Shown piece after piece: positions 53,605 to 63,737 of a DNA stretch of 64,000 nucleotides. The notes beneath the pieces were generated by a model that saw only the letters and a program-made list of their open reading frames with translations, made no database searches and was not told the DNA's origin. Origin of the DNA: Aurelia coerulea (lineage: Eukaryota; Cnidaria; Scyphozoa; Semaeostomeae; Ulmaridae). Made by a program: the position numbers and the translations under genes. The stretch is from assembly GCA_039566865.1 (NCBI GenBank), contig CM076948.1, positions 14,271,001-14,335,000 on the forward strand. The letters run 5' to 3'. Numbering within the stretch: the stretch's first letter is position 1; each line of letters opens with the position of its first letter.

Positions 53605-54845
53605 GTCCAGCCTCAAAATTCTTAAGAAATTTTGTTTTGAGCATTCAAACATTCTTAACCCTAATCCTACCGGGCTTTTTTTGCTCTAACATAGCCGGGG
53701 GGGGGGGGGGGTGCTTTCCACCCCCCCTCTATAAATAGCCGTAGACTAATGGGAAATCATTGAAACTTGGCAAGGGCGTATTCCTAGCTATTCTTAGCCG
53801 ATTGGTAGTTTTGGGCGTGGCCACCTCATTAGGTGACGTCACTATGACGTCATAATGCCGGAAAATGTCAAAATATATGGCTTTCCGGCTTATTTGTTCT
53901 AAAAACGGAATAAAGGTAATCTGAATGACTTTTTCCATCCTTATTTGGCGTATTATTCATTTCCAATTCAAATATGATGCATATGAGTGTTTTTAGACTG
54001 TTATTTTGGAAGAAAATGACAAAAATTGATGACGTCATAACTAAAAACTGTGTTTTTCTGCCAAAAGTTGATAATAATTAGCTCAAAATGCTTTTAAAGT
54101 ATTGCATAACGCAATTCTATGCATTTTTAACAAAATCTATCGGAAAAAACTTCAAAATTTGCCAAAATGACCCAAAATGGCAGCCAGAGTGACGTCATCA
54201 TTTAAGAATGCTGACGTCGGCAAAATCCATTGTTATTGACAACAATAGAAAGCTAATTGTTTGCTGATTCTTTTAAAGTACTATAGTCAACGTTTGGAAC
54301 TAATTCTGGGAGTAAAAATATCAAAATCATTAATTTTTCTAATACCTTGCTCCAAATATGGTAGTGTCATCTGTCACGTGACACCTATTGTTCAAAATTT
54401 AATTGTCAAAATGTAGCTAATAGATAATTAGTAATTGTCAGAGAGTTTGAGGGTCATAGCTTTTGTCGTTAAAGAATGCTCTGCAAAAAACCGACAGGGG
54501 GGGTGGAAAATAAAGTATTCCAATTTTTCCAGTTCTGATATGGTTTCAGGGGAACGTAAAGAAATGTCTGTGTCATTACGAGAAAATGGACGAACGAAAG
54601 AATATAGCAATACGAGTGTTCTTGACAATCATAAAGTTGTAAACATGTTTTTCGAACAAATGAGATACATCAGTCATGAGATTCCCTGTTTTGAACATGG
54701 CAAAACAGGTAGCTGCTGAAAAATAAGACACGAACATGGCGAGCTGAGCCTAAACAATATTCTGATGATATTCTTTAAAAACATTGGACGGTTCTGAGCC
54801 TGAGTATTCTTATAAACAATATTCTTACAAAAAAGAGTCTAACTT
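53605..54845. mobile_element. family A MITE, third copy, split by another MITE
   Basis: 53605-53658 and 54511-54845 together reproduce the body of the copy at 2338-2725: AATTCTTAAGAAATTTT, GATATGGTTTCAGGGGAAC, CGAACGAAAGA, AGGTAGCTGCTGAAAAATAA and GTATTCTTATAAACAATATT. The 852-bp insertion between the halves sits at a TAA. Confidence 0.8.
53659..54510. mobile_element. TAA-flanked MITE, Harbinger-like target
   Basis: The imperfect inverted ends CCTACCGGGCTTTTTTTGCT and, in reverse, CCTGTCGGTTTTTTGCAGAG lie next to C- and G-runs. TAA stands at 53656-53658 and 54511-54513. Three-base TAA/TTA targets are typical of PIF/Harbinger transposases. Only the copies around it prove the edges. No protein. 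Confidence 0.7.
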
Positions 54846-55677
54846 TCCAGTCGCATGAAATAGGAAACGAGTGAAAATAAGGTAAAAGATGTTAACATGT
54901 TAAGGACCCCCTTTTTCAAAATAAATAGCTTTTAAAGTTATATTTTCCCAGTGCTGGGGTTTCTTATCTTTTTTTATCATCTGAGAGTTGAGTATCTTAT
55001 GGACAGTTTCTTATAAACAAATAGGTGTACCTCTCATATTTAGTGATAAAAATGAATGGCCGTATTTGATCATATAAACATAATCGTCAAAAAGCTAAAA
55101 AACTATCTTTTTGAAGTACTTGGGGGAGGGGGCTAAAGCTTCCCTAAGCTATCCAGCTCTACAGTCCCTATTTACGACCTCTCAAATATTCAGCAGGTTG
55201 TCATTCGACATACCCCCAAACAAAATGATGATAGGATGATTATCCTGTTGGTAGCGAATATCTGGCGCATTGCGGCAATGAAATTAGGAGGTACGTCTTG
55301 TAGTTGAAATTGGAAAACAGTATTGTCCTAACGTGGTACCGTACAGGATGCTGTACGAAAGGCTTAATGTTATTCATTACATATAACTCCTTGCACCTGC
55401 GATATGGTGCTAGCAAATCCGGAATGGTGGGAATCTAGAAAAAGGTACCGACGTTGCAATATGCTACAATCTAGAACACGTAAAAAGGAAAACACGACGA
55501 AAAGACAACTGGGATGAATGAATGAATTTATGAAACCACTGTCAAATTTATAAAAACCATGTTTCCGCCGAAACATTAATTAAGGCAATATATACAGTGC
55601 AAAATAAATTACACTTACATATCACACAATATCTCTGAAAAAGAAGTCTGTAAAAAGTTACTAAAAGACAAGAAATG
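54846..55677. other. unassigned foldback interior with family B words
   Basis: GTTTCTTATAAACAAATAGG and related words at 54950-55035 are a worn family B end. Nothing else is recognised. Confidence 0.4.
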
Positions 55678-56945
55678 GTTCACCCGAATCACCCAGATCA
55701 CCCACTTTCTCCAGCCAGTCGACAAATTTATTTTTTCTCAGTGACTCTCTCTCTGTCTCTTCAGTACTAAAATCCCTGGTTCACCCGAATCACCCAGATC
55801 ACCCACTTTCTCCAGCCAGTCGACAAATTTATTTTTTCTCAGTGACTCTCTCTGTGTGTCTTCAGTACTAAAATACCTGGTTCACCCGAATCACCCAGAT
55901 CACCCACTTTCTCCAGCCAGTGGACAAATTTATTTTTTCTCAGTGACTCTCTCTCTGTCTCTTCAGTACTAAAATACCTGGTTCACCCAAATCACCCAGA
56001 TCACCCACTTTCTCCAGCCAGTCGATAAATTTATTTTTTCTCAGCGACTCTCTCTCTGTGTCTTCAGTACTAAAATACCTGGTTCACCCGAATCACCCAG
56101 ATCACCCACTTTCTCCAGCCAGTGGACAAATTTATTTTTTCTCAGTGACTCTCTCTGTGTGTCTTCATTACTAAAATACCTGGTTCACCCGAATCACCCA
56201 GATCACCCACTTTCTCCAGCCAGTGGACAAATTTATTTTTTCTCAGCGACTCTCTCTCTGTGTCTTCAGTACTAAAATACCTGGTTCACCCGAATCACCC
56301 AGATCACCCACTTTCTGCAGCCAGTCGGCAAATTTATTTTTTCTCAGTGACTCTCTCTGTGTCTCTTCAGTACTGAAATCCCTGGTTCACCCGAATCACC
56401 CAGATCACCCACTTTCTCCAGCCAGTCGATAAATTTATTTTTTCTCAGTGACTCTCTTTCTGTCTCTTCAGTACTAAAATACCTGGTTCGCCCGAATCAC
56501 CCAGATCACCCACTTTCTGCAGCCAGTGGAAAAATTTATTTTTTCTCAGTGACTCTCTCTCTGTCTCTTCAGTACTAAAATACCTGGTTCACCCGAATCA
56601 CCCAAATCACCCACTTTCTGCAGCCAGTCGACAAATTTATTTTTTCTCAGTGACTCTCTCTGTGTCTCTTCAGTGCTGAAATCCCTGGTTCACCCGAATC
56701 ACCCAGATCACCCACTTTCTCCAGCCAGTCGATAAATTTATTTTTTCTCAGTGACTCTCTCTTTCTGTCTCTTCAGTACTAAAATACCTGGTTCACCCGA
56801 ATCACCCAGATCACCCACTTTCTCCAGCCAGTCGATAAATTTATTTTTTCTCAGTGACTCTCTCTTTCTGTCTCTTCAGTACTAAAATACCTGGTTCACC
56901 CGAATCACCCAGATCACCCACTTTCTGCAGCCAGTCGACAAATTT
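55678..56945 (-). repeat. 101-bp satellite array, right arm
   Basis: Twelve to thirteen units in reverse orientation to 47975-49190 (GGTTCACCCGAATCACCCAG, ATCACCCACTTTCTCCAGCC). Neighbouring units differ at a few positions only (CTCC or CTGC, GTCGAC or GTGGAC). Confidence 0.95.
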
Positions 56946-57059
56946 ACTAAAATATAGAATTAAATTGAGTCAATAAAATTCATCTTTAGATAAAATTCAT
57001 TCTTTGATAAAAGTCTACCCTTGGATGAAATTCATTCTCTGATACATCGAGGGATAGCC

Positions 57060-57067
57060 CATTTTCC
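57060..57067. repeat. right target duplication of the foldback element
   Basis: CATTTTCC, repeated at 47848-47855. Confidence 0.75.
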
Positions 57068-57181
57068 GAAGCTTATTTGATGAATCTTTGGATATCTTCT
57101 GCTTTGGCAGCTTTGCCAACCTCCCACGAGACTGTTTTGATTTGAATCGGGCGAAAATGTTGGCGCGCAGACGGCGATCTG

Positions 57182-58564
57182 GTGCTAAAACCAGAGCCTG
57201 CCATCCGCAAAAATCAAGATGCTATGATAAAAAAGAATTATCGCCCCATCACTATCCTTACATCCGAATCCAAAATATTCGAGCGAATCATGTATGACCA
57301 AATAAAAGTGTTCATTCCATTTTCGCGATATTTGTGTGGTTTTCGTGAAGGCTATAGTGCCCAGCATGCTCTTCTTAGACTGCTGGAGACGTGTAGAGAG
57401 TTTCTCGATAAAAAAGGATATGTAGGTGCCGTTCTGATGGACCTTTCAAAGGCATTTGATTGCTTAGATCACGACCTACTCTTAGCAAAACTAGATGCCT
57501 ATGGATTTAGCCGAAACGCTCTACATTTGATATGTAGCTATCTCTCTGATAGGAGGCAACGGGTGAAGGTAAATGGAACATTCAGCACCTGGTGTTACTC
57601 TAAAATAGGAGTACCACAAGGATCAGTATTAGGGTCCCTCCTCTTCAATATCTTTATTAATGATATCTTTTATCTGGTGAATGAAACTGAGGTATGTTTT
57701 AACGCGGACGATACTACGTTATATGTTGGAGATAAGAATCTTAGGACAGTGATCTCTAAATTAGAAAAGGACACGCTTTTACTTTCAAAATGGTTCTCTG
57801 ACAATTTCATGAAACTAAATGAAGAAAAGAGTCATCTTTTGATATTCGGAGCAAAAAATAATGGAGTGACACTAAATATTGGTGCCTCAGAAATCTCAGA
57901 ATCTGAATCTGAATCTGAAAAATTACTTATTATAACATTAGATTCCAGGTTAAATTTTAATCATCATGTTAACCAGCTCTGTGTGAAAGCAAGTCAGAAA
58001 CTTTATGCCTTAGCAAGGGTATCCAATTACATGGATGCGGACAAACTCAAACTGGTAATGAGGTCTTTTATTATGTCACATTTCAGCTATTGTCCGTTAA
58101 TTTGGATGTTTCATGGTAGACCTACAAATAATCGAATAAATAGAATTCATGAAAGGGCTTTGCGAATTGAATACAGAGACGCTGGATCCTCCCCCTTTGA
58201 TGAACTTTTAGTAAAAGATAACTCAGTATCAGTTCACCAAAGAAACTTGCAGTTGCTTATGATAGAGATTTATAAAACCAAAAACAATTTAAATCCAGCT
58301 TTCATGGAAGATATCTTTGTCGAAAGAACGAACAAGTACAATCTTAGAAATAACGATGGTCTTCTGGTACCAAGGGCAAATACAACTGCTCATGGTATAG
58401 AAACCATACGTTATGTTGGAAGTAGACTTTGGCAAACATTACCAAGTGAAACTAAAGAGTCTCCCACTTTAAAAGTCTTTAAGGTTCGTATTAAAAGTTG
58501 GGTTACAGACAAATGCAACTGCAAGCTTTGCAAGACATATGTCAAGAATCTTGGCTATATTTAG
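57182..58564 (+). CDS. CR1-like reverse transcriptase
   Basis: 460 codons with no stop; the first dozen are probably chance upstream sequence. Motifs in order: KNYRPITILTSESKIFERIM, LMDLSKAFDCLDHDLLLAKL, GVPQGSVLGSLLFNIFIND and the palm N-A-D-D-T-T-L-Y (57701-57712), where Tyr is usual in place of Asn. Then LSKWFSDNFMKLNEEKSHLL, IHERALRIEYRDAGSS and CNCKLCKTYVKNLGYI. It is the same subfamily as the dead copy at 27880-28925. The endonuclease is missing, so it is 5' truncated. A GAATCT triplication gives S-E-S-E-S-E inside. The N-for-Y change probably lowers activity. Confidence 0.9.
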   Translation: MLKPEPAIRKNQDAMIKKNYRPITILTSESKIFERIMYDQIKVFIPFSRYLCGFREGYSAQHALLRLLETCREFLDKKGYVGAVLMDLSKAFDCLDHDLLLAKLDAYGFSRNALHLICSYLSDRRQRVKVNGTFSTWCYSKIGVPQGSVLGSLLFNIFINDIFYLVNETEVCFNADDTTLYVGDKNLRTVISKLEKDTLLLSKWFSDNFMKLNEEKSHLLIFGAKNNGVTLNIGASEISESESESEKLLIITLDSRLNFNHHVNQLCVKASQKLYALARVSNYMDADKLKLVMRSFIMSHFSYCPLIWMFHGRPTNNRINRIHERALRIEYRDAGSSPFDELLVKDNSVSVHQRNLQLLMIEIYKTKNNLNPAFMEDIFVERTNKYNLRNNDGLLVPRANTTAHGIETIRYVGSRLWQTLPSETKESPTLKVFKVRIKSWVTDKCNCKLCKTYVKNLGYI

Positions 58565-58690
58565 TTTAAATTTGTAATTAGATTTTAGATTTTAGAAAGT
58601 ATGTAAATATGTTTTCTTTGTACATAGTTGGCTTTATTTAGCTGTTCAGCTACTCTTGTCGCCAACTTGAAATAAATTATTATTATTATT
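57205..58690 (+). mobile_element. 5'-truncated CR1-like retrotransposon
   Basis: A reverse transcriptase frame, a 3' UTR (58565-58670) and a 3' end AATAAATTATTATTATT that merges into a microsatellite. The 5' edge is approximate. Confidence 0.8.
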
Positions 58691-58735
58691 ATTATTGTTA
58701 TATTATTATTATTATCATTATTATTATTATTATTC
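58676..58735. repeat. (TTA)n microsatellite at the CR1 3' end
   Basis: TTATTATTATTATTATTATT with two interruptions. Confidence 0.95.
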
Positions 58736-59325
58736 CGCTAGCTTCAATCCGGCCCGCCATGTTTTTCCTTGGGCGGAAGTTTGCGGCCAGCCTCGTTTTG
58801 CATTTCTTCACTGTGTTGAGCATAAGTACAAAGTTTTTTTTATCCTGCACAAGATGTTCATTGACATTAGAGAAGGTATGGTTTTGAAGGAGCACCTAAC
58901 CTTTGACTTCGTAACAGAGACATTGTCACTAGGTAGAATATCATATCTGGCTTGCAATTCACGAACCCTTGATACCCAGTTAACGGAACCTAGGTCAGCA
59001 GTTTCACAAAGGCAGCGAAATGATTTACAGACAAGTCGATGTGGCTCAGAGACATTCAGCAATTTCAGAGACATTCAGCAATTGCAATTGCAGAATATCT
59101 AATGTATTTCTGCTAATCCAGGCTTTGATCAATCCCTACGCCAAGGTATTTTGACTTTTCAACTACCTCTAAACTACCTTCCTGACTTTTAAGATCAAAT
59201 TTTCCATTGAATTTTTTTAGGGAATTCTGTTTTTAGGTTTGGAGCAAATGAGCATGGAGTGAGTTTTTGCAACATTTAGTGACATTCAGCTTGATAAAGT
59301 GATATCACCGCAAAATTCACATACT
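58736..59325. other. non-coding stretch
   Basis: No supported gene; the frame at 58695-59102 begins in the microsatellite and is not credible. Confidence 0.4.
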
Positions 59326-59512
59326 TTAGCCCGAACATGATAGATAACATACGTATTCCAAGTGGCGTCGAACGCAGAGTTTGAATAGTTCGTTTAGGGT
59401 ATGTCTGGGTTGGCAATTGGTTTGGCAATTCAGCAAACCAGCATCCTTTCTCATTTGAGAGATAACTGCTTTAATATGAGCCGAAAAAGAGAGCTTTGAA
59501 TCCCGAAATAGA
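59326..59512 (-). pseudogene. L2-like reverse transcriptase fragment
   Basis: The minus strand reads DSKLSFSAHIKAVISQMRKD and PRHTLNELFKLCVRRHLEYV, matching residues just after the palm of the protein at 31627-35376 (DSKLCFSAHIKSAISKTRK; PRHTLNELYKLYVRPHLDY). A short, broken piece directly followed by family R copy R2. Confidence 0.8.
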
Positions 59513-59514
59513 AG

Positions 59515-59822
59515 CAACTTTGAAATAGAAGCTGGACGGTTTGGAAAAAATGAGATACCTAGATCTGATAGGCATTGTAAATAGTGCCTTTCCTTCGGAA
59601 TAAAAGTTCTTGGAGATGAGGTTCACTTTGTCATGATGTGCCCACAGTTTCAAGAGGACAGGAAATGCCTCGAAACCAAATTAGCCAATGTATACCCAAA
59701 AATGTTAGTCAACTTAGTGTGTGGAATAAATTTATCTGGTTATTGAGTCCAGAGGACAAGAACAGTTTGCACTGTAATCATCGAATATTTGGAAGTTATA
59801 AAATCCTGGAGCTCAAACCATT
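59515..59822 (+). pseudogene. family R retroelement tail, copy R2
   Basis: The + strand reads GIKVLGDEVHFVMMCPQFQE, a C-x-G-H-x-C zinc tail, and after shifts WNKFIWLLSPEDKNSLHC. It is the inverted sister of 45066-45251 plus 42822-43112. The hAT-like MITE follows at 59846. Confidence 0.65.
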
Positions 59823-59845
59823 GAGATGCCAATGAGGAAGAAAAC

Positions 59846-61215
59846 CAGGGGCGGATCCAGACGTTCGCACTGTGCTTGCGTAAGCATGTCTCTTTTGCTA
59901 GTTCAAGTTTGAAGAAAGAAATTCTATGAGAACTTTATAAATGGCGGCGAACCTTTTTCTTTCAGTTTAATGAAATCCTCAGCAAATTCTCAGAACATGT
60001 ATGCTCGATATTTCTATTTTGCCAACTCAATCCTTTAGTCGGTCGAGTCCCTCAAGTTCCAAACACGAATTGCTTCATGGAGGATATTGAACGGTACTGC
60101 GGTGGAGAGCCACACCTCCACAAACCTCGTTTCTGAAACTTTGTGTCTGCATAAATTCGTAGGGAGCATAGGAGCATCAAGTTCCGAATAAATTACTTCA
60201 ACAAAGGCGAATCTGTGCATAAATTGTGTGCGACCTCGGATGAATTAAGAAACTGCGCTGACATATGAGATGAATGGAAAAGCAGTACCAACTTTTCAGG
60301 GATGATTTTTGTAAGCACATGAGGCGACCGATGCTTTTTAGCAACGCAATAGAAATGTATAGGAAAAGCTTGACGGCGAAAATGTGGAAGCACGTCCTGG
60401 GAATGGGCAATGTTATATGAAGTCCCTGTCACACGACCACCCGCTAAAGGGCTAACCTCGTTCTAGGAGAAAGTTTCTTTCCTGTCTCGTGCATGGCCTA
60501 AATGACGAATTTGATCATGAAGATATAAACATCATAATCCTGTCTGGTGAAAAAGAAATGTTGTTGTTTTAATCGCATGATGATGGAAACCAAGTTGGAA
60601 ACCAAGGAGAGGAGGTTGTTCTTTATTTGCAAGAGCGCTCAAAACTGCTCATCTTGACAGCACAAGGCATTTTAATATGATTTGCAAATTGCAAGCAAGA
60701 ACCGGTGATTATATGTTCCGTCTCCTCTGCTCTTTTGACTGAATGAGAATCCCATCAAAAAGTTCAACAGGATGAATTTCTTGTTTTTGTCAAGCAGTTA
60801 TTTTGTTTAAACATTTCCATGTTGTTTTAAGGTTACTTATTATCACCAGTAATTTAATTCATTCAATTTCAAACAAAATAAAAGACGTTGTGTTGCAGAC
60901 ATAATAGGCCCATTTCAAAGAAGTTATGTATGGGAGACAAAAGTTTGTTGTAGTCTATGATGTTGTTTTGAGCTTACTTGATAATAGGATTTACGAGACA
61001 AGGAATTTAGAAAAGCAGCTCCCGTCTGTGTGTAAGACACTCCCTTTTTATCTGATAGGGCGTTTCCGTGAAAAATTGAAAAAGGGGCGTTGTCTGAGAG
61101 TCTGAAGGGCGTGGTTCCAAAAAATTTTCCGTGGGCTTCGCCCCCGGACCCCCGTTTTGCAAGCGCTTCGCGCTCGTCAGTGCGTACATCTGATTTTGGG
61201 CTGGATCCGCCCCTG
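59846..61215. mobile_element. CAGGGGCGGATCCAG element, hAT-like ends
   Basis: Left CAGGGGCGGATCCAG and right CTGGATCCGCCCCTG are exact inverted ends of 15 bp. CAGGGGCGGATCC-type ends are common in hAT MITEs. No clean 8-bp duplication is seen (AAGAAAAC left, AAAACCAC right). No transposase; the frames at 60035-60432 and 60924-61370 are unassigned. Confidence 0.75.
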
Positions 61216-61239
61216 AAAACCACTGCGAGAATTGCAGTA

Positions 61240-61618
61240 AAGATTTCCTGGAATAGATTTGTCTGGTTATTGAGTCGAGAGGATAAGAACAGTTTGAATT
61301 TGGTAGCAACTTTCTTGTTAAAGTATTCCAAGCTAAAATCTGAATCTTGCTTGCAATAAAGGAGCATCATTTAATGTTTACTATCATTATCGTATCTGAC
61401 ATCGAGTATAGTGTCATCTACGTTTATCAGGACAATTGATATTTTTGTAATTAATTTCATGCTATAGTAAATTAGTTAATTTTAAAGTTATGTTGCTTTG
61501 TAATCATGTTAGAGGCTGTCTTGGCCTAGATTCCTTTATCAAAAAATGATAATAATTTGATTGTCGTGCAACCCAAATTACTGCCAACCATTGGACTCAG
61601 TTCCTGTTGTATTGTCCT
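61240..61618 (+). pseudogene. family R retroelement tail, copy R3
   Basis: WNRFVWLLSREDKNSLNLVA, then TFLLKYSKLKSESCLQ, stop near 61359 and a 3' UTR ending CCTGTTGTATTGTCCTT. It pairs as an inverted repeat with 63738-64000. Confidence 0.7.
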
Positions 61619-62140
61619 TCAAACTGCTTTAATATGAGCCGAAAAAGAGTGCTTTGAATCCCGGGTAATTCCTATTTTTTTATGTTTATTTAATTTCATT
61701 TTTTCTCTTTTTTCAATAATTTACTTTGAGTGGGCTGGAAGAAATTCTAGCTATTTAGATCTGCATGCCACGTGCACTATGCATGTCACATCCAGGCATG
61801 GGATCCCTATTTGACGTCCCTTCAGAAGGACGGCGAGGTCATGCCTCCTTCCATCCGGAGTTTGACCTCACTCGACCGAGTTTAAATTTGGTCACCTGAT
61901 TAAAACTGTGTTTGCCGCTCGGCAACTCACTCACCCTTCATCATTTGTATGTTGTCAAAATGAATATCTGGATGATCAACTTATTTTTTCCTTAGAAAAA
62001 GTTATTTGTTGCTTTTGCAGATCTGGATTAAATAACATCTTCCAGTCATGAGCCCATTGTCTTGTCAACTTCAAGTCAGTGTTCGTTTCATTGGCAACTG
62101 TATTTGAATCTTGAACGACTGTGAAATTATCTTGTTTTGT
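61619..62140 (-). pseudogene. L2-like fragment in two pieces around a foreign stretch
   Basis: 62140-61976 on the minus strand reads FTVVQDSNTVANETNTDLKL and RQWAHDWKMLFNPDLQKQ; 61670-61619 reads GITRDSKHSFSAHIKAV. Both match consecutive parts of the L2-like protein just after the palm. The stretch 61680-61975 between them contains GACGTCCCTTCAGAAGGACG, a local hairpin, and looks like a later insertion without visible duplication. Confidence 0.7.
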
Positions 62141-62474
62141 TGGATTTCTTGGGCAAGTTTTCTCGTGTCCTCCTCTTTTCGATATGCAGCAGCTATGGTC
62201 TTCTTTCGAAGGAGTGTGGTCTGGCTTCCCCATTTCAAGTTAGCATCATTCATAAAACGAAACGATGTTGATTATTGCACGAGCAAGGTCAATATCATTC
62301 CCAATAACTTGAAAACTACCTAGATTTCAAAAACGTCAATTCTCCATATATTTGGCCAGTGGTTCTGCTGCTGTGGTTTTGTTGATCATCTTTTTTCAAA
62401 CAGTGTGATTTACTCTTTTCTTCCCCGCCCTTTCCCTGGTGAACATTGTGCTTGATTGGCTTTTCCTTTCATAG
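62141..62474. other. end of the putative 22-kb intron
   Basis: No gene. It closes with a pyrimidine-rich tract and AG (TTTTCCTTTCATAG). Confidence 0.45.
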
Positions 62475-62576
62475 GTCGTAAAAGATATTGCAGAAAATCA
62501 GTCAAAAACAATTATTCCGAAATTAGAAGATGATGCAGCGCTTACAGCACTCAGGAAAAGTTTGTATTCACGTTAA
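62475..62576 (+). CDS. possible last exon of the host gene
   Basis: After CTTTCATAG, 33 codons (VVKDIAENQSKTIIPKLEDD, then AALTALRKSLYSR) end with TAA, which overlaps an AATAAA polyadenylation signal (62575-62580). It starts in phase 0, which fits the phase-0 end of 40080-40405. No family is recognised. A strong acceptor, clean frame and polyadenylation signal together suggest a true terminal exon. Confidence 0.55.
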   Translation, partial: VVKDIAENQSKTIIPKLEDDAALTALRKSLYSR

Positions 62577-63737
62577 TAAATGTTATTTTATCTGCTATAA
62601 TTGTTGAAATTTGTTGCTTCGTATTAAATGCAAGGTGTTTCAAGGCAGCGTTGTTGCGTTTGTACAAAATGTGAAAGGGTATAAGAACGAGTAGTGCTCA
62701 GTGATGATTTGCACCCGTCATACCGTCGGTATAAATTAGTCGTTTAGAGATTTACTAAATACTTCGGAAGCCCTTAAAGTGAATGAATTATAAACGTAGG
62801 GCATTAGAAATATAAGGAATTCAAAGATGTTTTGGAAGCAATAATGTGATTCAGGGTGCAATAGTTCCTCGAAATCTTGATATAGTCTAAATGCCTTTTG
62901 AACGACTGGGGGCCCTACCACGTTTTATATGGTCGATTAATGTTAAGATCTGAGCTTCTCTCGGCAACCTTTCCTCCTACTCGCCACTATGAAACCATAT
63001 ATTAAATTCCATACAACATGTCTGTTGTTGTTATTGAAATGCAACAATGCAACATTATTGGGAGCGAATTTTGTACAGTTCAGTATAATGGTAATAACAA
63101 CAAAGAACCAAGCATCTTCATTTTTCTAAATTCAACAAAAGTTTTTTCCTAATTCAGTATCGGTGAATTTTACATTAAAGGTCCATTTCTTTGCATCAAG
63201 AAGTTTTCCGGCTCTTAAAATGTGCACAGAAGACATTTGTCTTTACTTTCCTGGATGAAATTATTCAAACTGGACACAAAACATACCAACCTCTTTGACA
63301 GTTTGAAGCATGCCACAGCTCGGTCCTATGAAGTCGTCCAAGTCAAAGAGAGCGAAATTCGGCGAAAATTTAAATGGTGAAATTGAAACTTTGCTCGAAA
63401 GTTCAACGAATGAGATTGTAGCCAATTCTTATGGCTGAATAAGTTCCGGCGGATAACGGTATATTTGTCTCAAGTTTTTTTCGAATTTTGAACGTTGGCT
63501 TTCCTTGATCTGAACAAGCTGGAAAAGGATTTTTTCCAGCAGATTTCAAGCGGTCGAGGAGGTTGGTATCGTTTCGCATGCACTTTATATCGTTTTATTG
63601 AGGAAAGCAAAAGCAAATATCTTCGATTCAAAGTTTAAGAGTTTGGTAACATGTTGATGCGAATAATTATGCGTTGAAAGCAAAATTCATTAAGGTATAG
63701 CGAGGGAAAACTGCTCTTACCATCGGGCGCCATTCTG
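62577..63737. other. 3' flank and intergenic stretch
   Basis: No supported gene except the weak frame at 63310-63438. Confidence 0.4.
63310..63438 (+). CDS. small hypothetical frame
   Basis: 42 codons: MPQLGPMKSSKSKRAKFGEN, then LNGEIETLLESSTNEIVANS and a stop. A basic start and an amphipathic helix give it a protein-like look. It could be a 5' exon, since no splice donor follows closely, or a relic. No family assigned. Confidence 0.22.
   Translation: MPQLGPMKSSKSKRAKFGENLNGEIETLLESSTNEIVANSYG

Larger units (their letters stand above)
47856..57059. mobile_element. 9.2-kb foldback element with satellite arms
   Basis: Ends GGCAGACCCTCGATGTATCA and, in reverse, GGCTATCCCTCGATGTATCA are inverted. 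Each arm is a 120-bp lead (ATGAATTTTATCTA and GACTCAATTT) and then about twelve 101-bp satellite units in opposite orientation. Arms span 47856-49190 and 55678-57059. The 8-bp direct repeat CATTTTCC outside both ends is a target duplication, which shows the whole was inserted or mobilised as one unit. Between the arms lie 6.5 kb of nested MITEs with no transposase. Long tandem-repeat arms recall Drosophila foldback elements; an 8-bp duplication would suit a hAT- or P-like enzyme. Classification is inference. Confidence 0.82.

Noticed and set aside
58695..59102. 135-codon frame after the CR1 element
   Set aside because: It starts with translated microsatellite (Tyr/His runs) and has no feature after that.
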